9,000 bases of DNA from Anaerolineae bacterium. GTDB lineage: Bacteria > Chloroflexota > Anaerolineae > E26-bin7. The translations under genes and the position numbers were made by a program. The stretch covers positions 1 through 9,000 of the forward strand of contig JAOZOT010000128.1 in assembly GCA_029933115.1 (NCBI GenBank), in the 5' to 3' direction. Within the stretch, counting starts at the first letter, position 1. Every line of letters starts with the position of its first letter. Positions 5,950-9,000 of this stretch are shown one piece after another. The notes under the pieces are model-generated. The model saw nothing but the letters and a program-made list of their open reading frames with translations, did no database searches and had not been told where the DNA came from.

Positions 5950-7035
5950 CTATTCCACAATAATCTTCTCGTCAATTAGCTTCTGCTCCACCACGTTGCC
6001 GCGCGGGTTGAAGCAGAAATATTGAGCTTTGAGTTGGAATTCCACATCTATCATAGCCCGTCCGGCCCGGTTCTTTTCAATGGTGAAAATCACCCAATCG
6101 CGGTAACTTTCCGCTTTGTAAGGGTTGAAGGCGATGTGGTCCTTGGACAGGATGTGGTACTTGTTGTTCATGATGATGGCGATGTCGCACTCGTAATCCA
6201 GAGCTGAGCTGCCCCGCAGGTGATACAAGTGCAGCCGTTTGGACTTGAGGCCCTCCCGGTCGGCCGCAACGATGGCCAACACAGGAACGTTCAGCGACAT
6301 GGCGATGTCTTTCAAACCCTCCACGATGATGGTTACTTTGTCGTTCTCATCAACCGCCTTTTCCGGGTAGATGGCTACCTTTTGCAGGTAGTCAACGAAG
6401 AGAGCGACTTTGCCGGCACAGGCATCGGCGATTTGTCTGGTCATCTCCCTGATGGTGTTCAGGGTCGTGACGGCCGGACTGCCTTTGACCAGTATCAACC
6501 GATCAGCGTATTTGTTGAGAGTCTTTAGAGCCTTGGCCGTTTTGGGATTCTCCGCCAGAATCTGATTCAGCCCCAGGGTCTCATCGTGCCTGACCCATTC
6601 CCTGGCTCGTCTGGCAACGATGATGTTGTGCAGGTCTTTTAGCCTCACGCCATCTTGGTAGCCATCGCTGGTGGGGTCTATGCTCTCCATGCATAACAGG
6701 CGATTCAGGAGGTGGGTTTCGGTGTGCTCATAGGAGATGTAAAAGGAGTAGAGGCCCTCATTGAGAGCCAGATTGCGCGCCATCTGGAGGGCACAAATGG
6801 TCTTGCCGATTCCCTGAGCTCCTCCCAGCAAGACCAGTTCACTGCGGCGCAAACCGCCGCCGATCATGCGGTCAATCTGGTCAAAGCCGGTGGGAATAGG
6901 TAGGTAGGCGTCCAGATCGCCCTGCACTACCATCCGGTCGGCTTCACGCAAAACCTGAGTCAGGCTGCGAGGGGCATGAACCCCCCTCTGTTTCTTCCTC
7001 TGCTCACCCCGGGGCATTACCCTGACCGCTTCCAT
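5950..7035 (-). CDS. Stand-alone DnaB-type RecA-fold ATPase (DnaB C-terminal domain, no N-terminal domain)
   Basis: A 361-residue P-loop ATPase resembling the motor domain of replicative helicase DnaB. After a short basic N-terminus, PTGFDQIDRMIGGGL leads into Walker A GAQGIGKT at 72-79. SYEHTETHLLNRLL aligns with the DnaB segment carrying the catalytic Glu (here about Glu103). LFVDYLQ holds the Walker B Asp215. LRGSSALDYECDIAII resembles the DnaB LRESGxIEQDAD region, and EKNRAG at 320-325 resembles the arginine-finger loop. The DnaB N-terminal collar and linker are absent, as is the RadA zinc finger, so it is probably not the main helicase. It may be a hexameric ATPase of unknown DNA-related or regulatory role. 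The ATG at 7035 has GGAGAGG 5 nt upstream. The longer reading would begin at TTG (7068) without a Shine-Dalgarno sequence. Confidence 0.75.
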   Translation of the reverse strand: MEAVRVMPRGEQRKKQRGVHAPRSLTQVLREADRMVVQGDLDAYLPIPTGFDQIDRMIGGGLRRSELVLLGGAQGIGKTICALQMARNLALNEGLYSFYISYEHTETHLLNRLLCMESIDPTSDGYQDGVRLKDLHNIIVARRAREWVRHDETLGLNQILAENPKTAKALKTLNKYADRLILVKGSPAVTTLNTIREMTRQIADACAGKVALFVDYLQKVAIYPEKAVDENDKVTIIVEGLKDIAMSLNVPVLAIVAADREGLKSKRLHLYHLRGSSALDYECDIAIIMNNKYHILSKDHIAFNPYKAESYRDWVIFTIEKNRAGRAMIDVEFQLKAQYFCFNPRGNVVEQKLIDEKIIVE

Positions 7036-7138
7036 GAGTCCCTCTCCAGAGCCCAAGGCTAGACCCAAATTATTTGACTCTACTTTAATAATATCACCCT
7101 GACCCCAGTCCTGTAAATAGGAAAAAGGTGCTAGTCAC

Positions 7139-7167
7139 ATTATAACAGAGATTCGACATTCCTGCAA
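7139..7167 (-). promoter_or_regulatory. Candidate promoter of the DnaB-like gene
   Basis: On the minus strand a perfect TATAAT (7139-7144) lies 17 nt from TTGCAG (7162-7167), a weak -35. Transcription would start near 7132, giving a leader of about 97 nt. The surrounding AT-rich spacer (7036-7216) must also hold the promoter of the plus-strand AMMECR1-domain gene, but no convincing -35/-10 pair was found for that direction. Confidence 0.45.
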
Positions 7168-7216
7168 CTTCCCACTTTCAGGTTTATGTGGTAAAATAAA
7201 TTCCGAGGAGGACAGG

Positions 7217-7729
7217 ATGGCACATCCATTAGTGGAACTGGCCAGGGAGACTATAGAGAGTTACGTTCGGGAGAAGCGCATCATCCAACCGCCCAAGGAA
7301 CTTGGGCCAGAGATGCAAGGGCGGGCAGGTACTTTCGTCTCCCTGCATGACAGCCGAGGTAACCTGCGAGGTTGTATTGGCACCATCGAGCCCCAGCAAC
7401 CTACGGTGGCCCAGGAGGTTATCCAGAACGCCATCAGCGCCGCCACCCGTGACCCGCGCTTTCCTCCGGTCGCACCGGAGGAACTGGAGGACTTGGACAT
7501 TAAGGTGGATGTACTCACCGAGCCCGAGCCTATTGATAGCATGGATCAACTGGATCCAAAGCGCTACGGCGTCATCGTGGAAAGCGGCTGGCGGCGGGGG
7601 CTGCTACTGCCGGACCTGGAAGGGGTTGATACGGTCGAATACCAGGTGGAGATCGCCATGCGCAAGGCTGGTATCCGCCCCGGCGAGCCAGTACAGTTGT
7701 ACCGCTTCGAGGTAAAAAGGTACACATAG
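7217..7729 (+). CDS. amrA: AmmeMemoRadiSam system protein A (AMMECR1-domain protein)
   Basis: 170 residues covering almost exactly one AMMECR1 domain. The hallmark LRGCIG is at 50-55, RDPRF at 78-82, and the sheet segments GVIV and GLLLPDL lie between 118 and 134. The family occurs in bacteria, archaea and eukaryotes, and its biochemical function is unsettled. In many prokaryotes it is linked or fused to a MEMO-like protein and a radical SAM enzyme. Neither partner is next to it here, so it is a solo copy within the window. The start is firm: GAGGAGG lies 5 nt before the ATG. The gene is divergent from the DnaB-like gene and converges on mog with only 41 bp between stop codons. No clear terminator is seen in that gap. 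Confidence 0.93.
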   Translation: MAHPLVELARETIESYVREKRIIQPPKELGPEMQGRAGTFVSLHDSRGNLRGCIGTIEPQQPTVAQEVIQNAISAATRDPRFPPVAPEELEDLDIKVDVLTEPEPIDSMDQLDPKRYGVIVESGWRRGLLLPDLEGVDTVEYQVEIAMRKAGIRPGEPVQLYRFEVKRYT

Positions 7730-7770
7730 GATTCGCCGGGGCAGGTGCGGCCGAGGACGGGGAGCGGAGG

Positions 7771-8289
7771 TTATTCTTTTACAGGCTCCTTGTGCTCGTG
7801 GCGTTGATCTGCACCCGCCAACCCTTGAAGCAATTCGAGGCCGTGGGGCAAGGCTGGCAGGATGGTCTCCAGGTTCTCCCGCACAGCCTTGGGGCTGCCG
7901 GGCAGGTTGATAATGAGGGTGTGGCCACGGATGCCGGCCACGGCCCGCGAAAGCATGGCGTGGGGTGTCACCTTCAGGCTTTCAGCCCGCATGGCCTCGG
8001 TCAGGCCCGGCGTCTCTCGCTCGATGACGGCTCTGGTGGCTTCTGGCGTCACATCGCGAGGAGCAAAGCCGGTGCCTCCTGTGGTCAGGATCAGGTCCAG
8101 CCCTGCTTCATCGGCCCAGTTGATAAGGGTACTTCTGATTAACTCGATTTCATCGGGGATAATCTCGTATTTGACCAGCCTGGCCCCCAGACGCTCGGTG
8201 ACTATTGCCCGGATGACGGGTCCGCTTTTGTCCTCATACTCTCCTCGCGCGCCACGGTCGCTGATGGTCAATACGCCTACGGTGATCAT
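7771..8289 (-). CDS. mog: Molybdopterin adenylyltransferase (Mog/MoaB family)
   Basis: A 172-residue protein of the MoCF-binding family. Mog-type enzymes adenylylate molybdopterin before molybdenum insertion, and MoaB relatives have the same fold. ISDRGARGEYEDKSGP (9-24) is the typical N-terminal segment. TTGGTGFAPRDVTPEAT at 69-85 is the family signature with the substrate-binding Gly loop and acidic residues, and INLPGSPKA at 127-135 is the second conserved loop. The length is nearer to MoaB (about 170) than to E. coli Mog (about 195), so the Mog/MoaB label is not settled by sequence alone. The ATG overlaps the plsY stop as ATGA, implying co-transcription and translational coupling. No other molybdenum-cofactor gene is in the window. 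Confidence 0.92.
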   Translation of the reverse strand: MITVGVLTISDRGARGEYEDKSGPVIRAIVTERLGARLVKYEIIPDEIELIRSTLINWADEAGLDLILTTGGTGFAPRDVTPEATRAVIERETPGLTEAMRAESLKVTPHAMLSRAVAGIRGHTLIINLPGSPKAVRENLETILPALPHGLELLQGLAGADQRHEHKEPVKE

Positions 8290-8912
8290 GGGGCTTTTCT
8301 CCTTCTTCCTCTTTCCCCTATCCTGCGCTCGGTGCCGGCCCGGAGGCGCTGGAAGTTGTCCTTGTGCAGTACTATGATCAGCGCACTGGCTGCCAGACCA
8401 TAGACCAGATACCAGACAGGCTCACCGGCAAAGAGGACCAGATAAAGCGTGGCGAAAGGCAACGAGAGGGCTATGGCGAAGGACCCCAGGGAGGCGTAGC
8501 GCGAGGCGCCTGCAACCACAAGACCAAGCAGGGCGAGGAGCAGCGATAGGGGCAGGTAAAGGACGCCCAACGCCCCTATAGTGGTGGCCACGCCTCGACC
8601 TCCGCTAAAGTTGAGGAAGACGGAGAAGTCGTGCCCCAGAATGGCAGCCAGCCCGGCCAGAACTTCGGCCGAGGGCGAACCGACCAGGGCTCTGGCCACA
8701 AAAACGGCTAGAACGCCTTTGGCCGTGTCGCTCAGAACGGCCAAAATGGCCGCCCAGAGTCCCGCCGAGCGCAGGACGTTGGTCCCGCCAATGCGGCCGC
8801 TGCCCCACCGGCGCACGTCAATACCCCGCAGTCGCCCCACCACATACCCCGATGGGAAGGAACCCAGCAGGTAGCCGATAGCTATCGCCACGAGATACGA
8901 TAATACGATCAA
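8286..8912 (-). CDS. plsY: Glycerol-3-phosphate acyltransferase PlsY
   Basis: A 208-residue integral membrane enzyme that transfers an acyl group from acyl-phosphate to glycerol-3-phosphate, the first committed step of bacterial phospholipid synthesis. Hydrophobic segments alternate with the three family motifs: GSGRIGGTNVLR at 37-48, GHDFSVFLNFSGGRGVAT at 93-110, and HKDNFQRLRAGTE at 183-195. DTAKG at 62-66 is also typical. Two positions differ from the common form: Arg40 replaces the usual Asn of GSxNxGxTN, and GGRGVAT has Arg where Lys is usual. The Ser, Gly, Thr-Asn and Arg positions of motif 1 are intact, so activity is expected. The tail (RRIGERGRRRKAP) is strongly basic. Translation starts at TTG with GGAGG 6 nt upstream, and the stop overlaps the mog start. 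Confidence 0.95.
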   Translation of the reverse strand: MIVLSYLVAIAIGYLLGSFPSGYVVGRLRGIDVRRWGSGRIGGTNVLRSAGLWAAILAVLSDTAKGVLAVFVARALVGSPSAEVLAGLAAILGHDFSVFLNFSGGRGVATTIGALGVLYLPLSLLLALLGLVVAGASRYASLGSFAIALSLPFATLYLVLFAGEPVWYLVYGLAASALIIVLHKDNFQRLRAGTERRIGERGRRRKAP

Positions 8913-8917
8913 GTCAA

Positions 8918-8923
8918 CCCTCC
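8918..8923 (-). promoter_or_regulatory. Ribosome-binding site that sets the plsY TTG start
   Basis: GGAGGG on the minus strand ends 5 nt before TTG (8910-8912). No ATG or GTG lies at the N-terminal edge of the protein, and the first membrane helix begins at once, so the TTG with this strong site is the credible start. The rare initiator may lower plsY expression. Confidence 0.7.
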
Positions 8924-8946
8924 ATCTGCCGAGCCGCTATCTGCTG

Positions 8947-9000
8947 CTAACGCACCGCCTCGGTAATTTGTTGCTGCCGTTCGTAGATGGGTAGCTCTGC
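8947..9000 (-). CDS. C-terminal fragment of an unidentified upstream gene (partial)
   Basis: The minus strand from the window edge is open for 17 codons (AELPIYERQQQITEAVR) and stops at TAG (8947-8949), 34 nt before the plsY start. The charged helical tail and the position just ahead of the plsY ribosome-binding site suggest the end of the preceding operon gene. The fragment is too short to identify, and an open stretch of this length could arise by chance. Confidence 0.4.
   Translation of the reverse strand, partial: AELPIYERQQQITEAVR

Noticed and set aside
5517..5975. Minus-strand open frame of 152 codons covering the convergent spacer
   Set aside because: It runs through the 77-bp palindrome and several hairpins, overlaps both neighbouring genes and encodes no recognisable domain.
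5950..7035. Identity as RadA or KaiC
   Set aside because: No zinc finger or Lon-like domain as in RadA and no KaiC duplication. The FVDYLQ and EKNRAG motifs match the DnaB motor instead.
7074..7102. TTGACT as a -35 box for the AMMECR1-domain gene
   Set aside because: No acceptable -10 sequence lies 16-18 nt downstream. The nearest AT-rich hexamer is much too close.
7169..7197. TTCCCA and TAAAAT as a promoter for the AMMECR1-domain gene
   Set aside because: Transcription would start at or within the ribosome-binding site at 7205-7211, leaving almost no leader, and the -35 match is poor.

Overview
The window is moderately GC-rich bacterial DNA. It carries six complete genes and the tail of a seventh. 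The very large regulator (winged helix, BTAD, NTPase, TPRs), the solo AMMECR1-domain protein and the variant PlsY signature fit a chromosomal segment of a Chloroflexota-like bacterium. That is inference from gene style; there is no rRNA or other phylogenetic marker here.

Layout. (1) Positions 1-106 hold a cluster of small inverted and direct repeats, including a plausible terminator for the gene that follows. (2) Positions 107-4081, minus strand: a 1324-residue regulator with an N-terminal winged helix, a BTAD domain, a P-loop NTPase, nine TPR-type repeats in exact 40-residue register, and a second helix-turn-helix at the C-terminus. (3) Positions 4082-4413: a divergent promoter region. A near-consensus sigma-70 promoter reads rightwards into a roughly 130-nt structured 5' leader. 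(4) Positions 4414-5556, plus strand: a complete acyl-CoA dehydrogenase. (5) Positions 5557-5949: non-coding and full of inverted repeats, starting with a 77-bp MITE-like nested palindrome 1 nt after the dehydrogenase stop. (6) Positions 5950-7035, minus strand: a stand-alone DnaB-type RecA-fold ATPase without the DnaB N-terminal domain. (7) Positions 7036-7216: an AT-rich divergent promoter region. (8) Positions 7217-7729, plus strand: an AmmeMemoRadiSam protein A (AMMECR1 domain). (9) Minus strand, right end: an apparent operon of an unidentified partial gene, plsY (TTG start) and a Mog/MoaB-type molybdopterin protein. plsY and mog overlap by 4 nt (ATGA).

The genes do not form one pathway. 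Fatty-acid or branched-chain acyl-CoA oxidation, phospholipid synthesis (plsY) and molybdenum-cofactor synthesis (mog) sit beside two ATPases of unknown role. No defence system, prophage, CRISPR array or transposase gene is visible. The items most worth checking are the structured leader of the dehydrogenase gene, the regulator with a DNA-binding domain at each end, the orphan DnaB-like ATPase, and the palindrome-rich spacer at 5557-5949.
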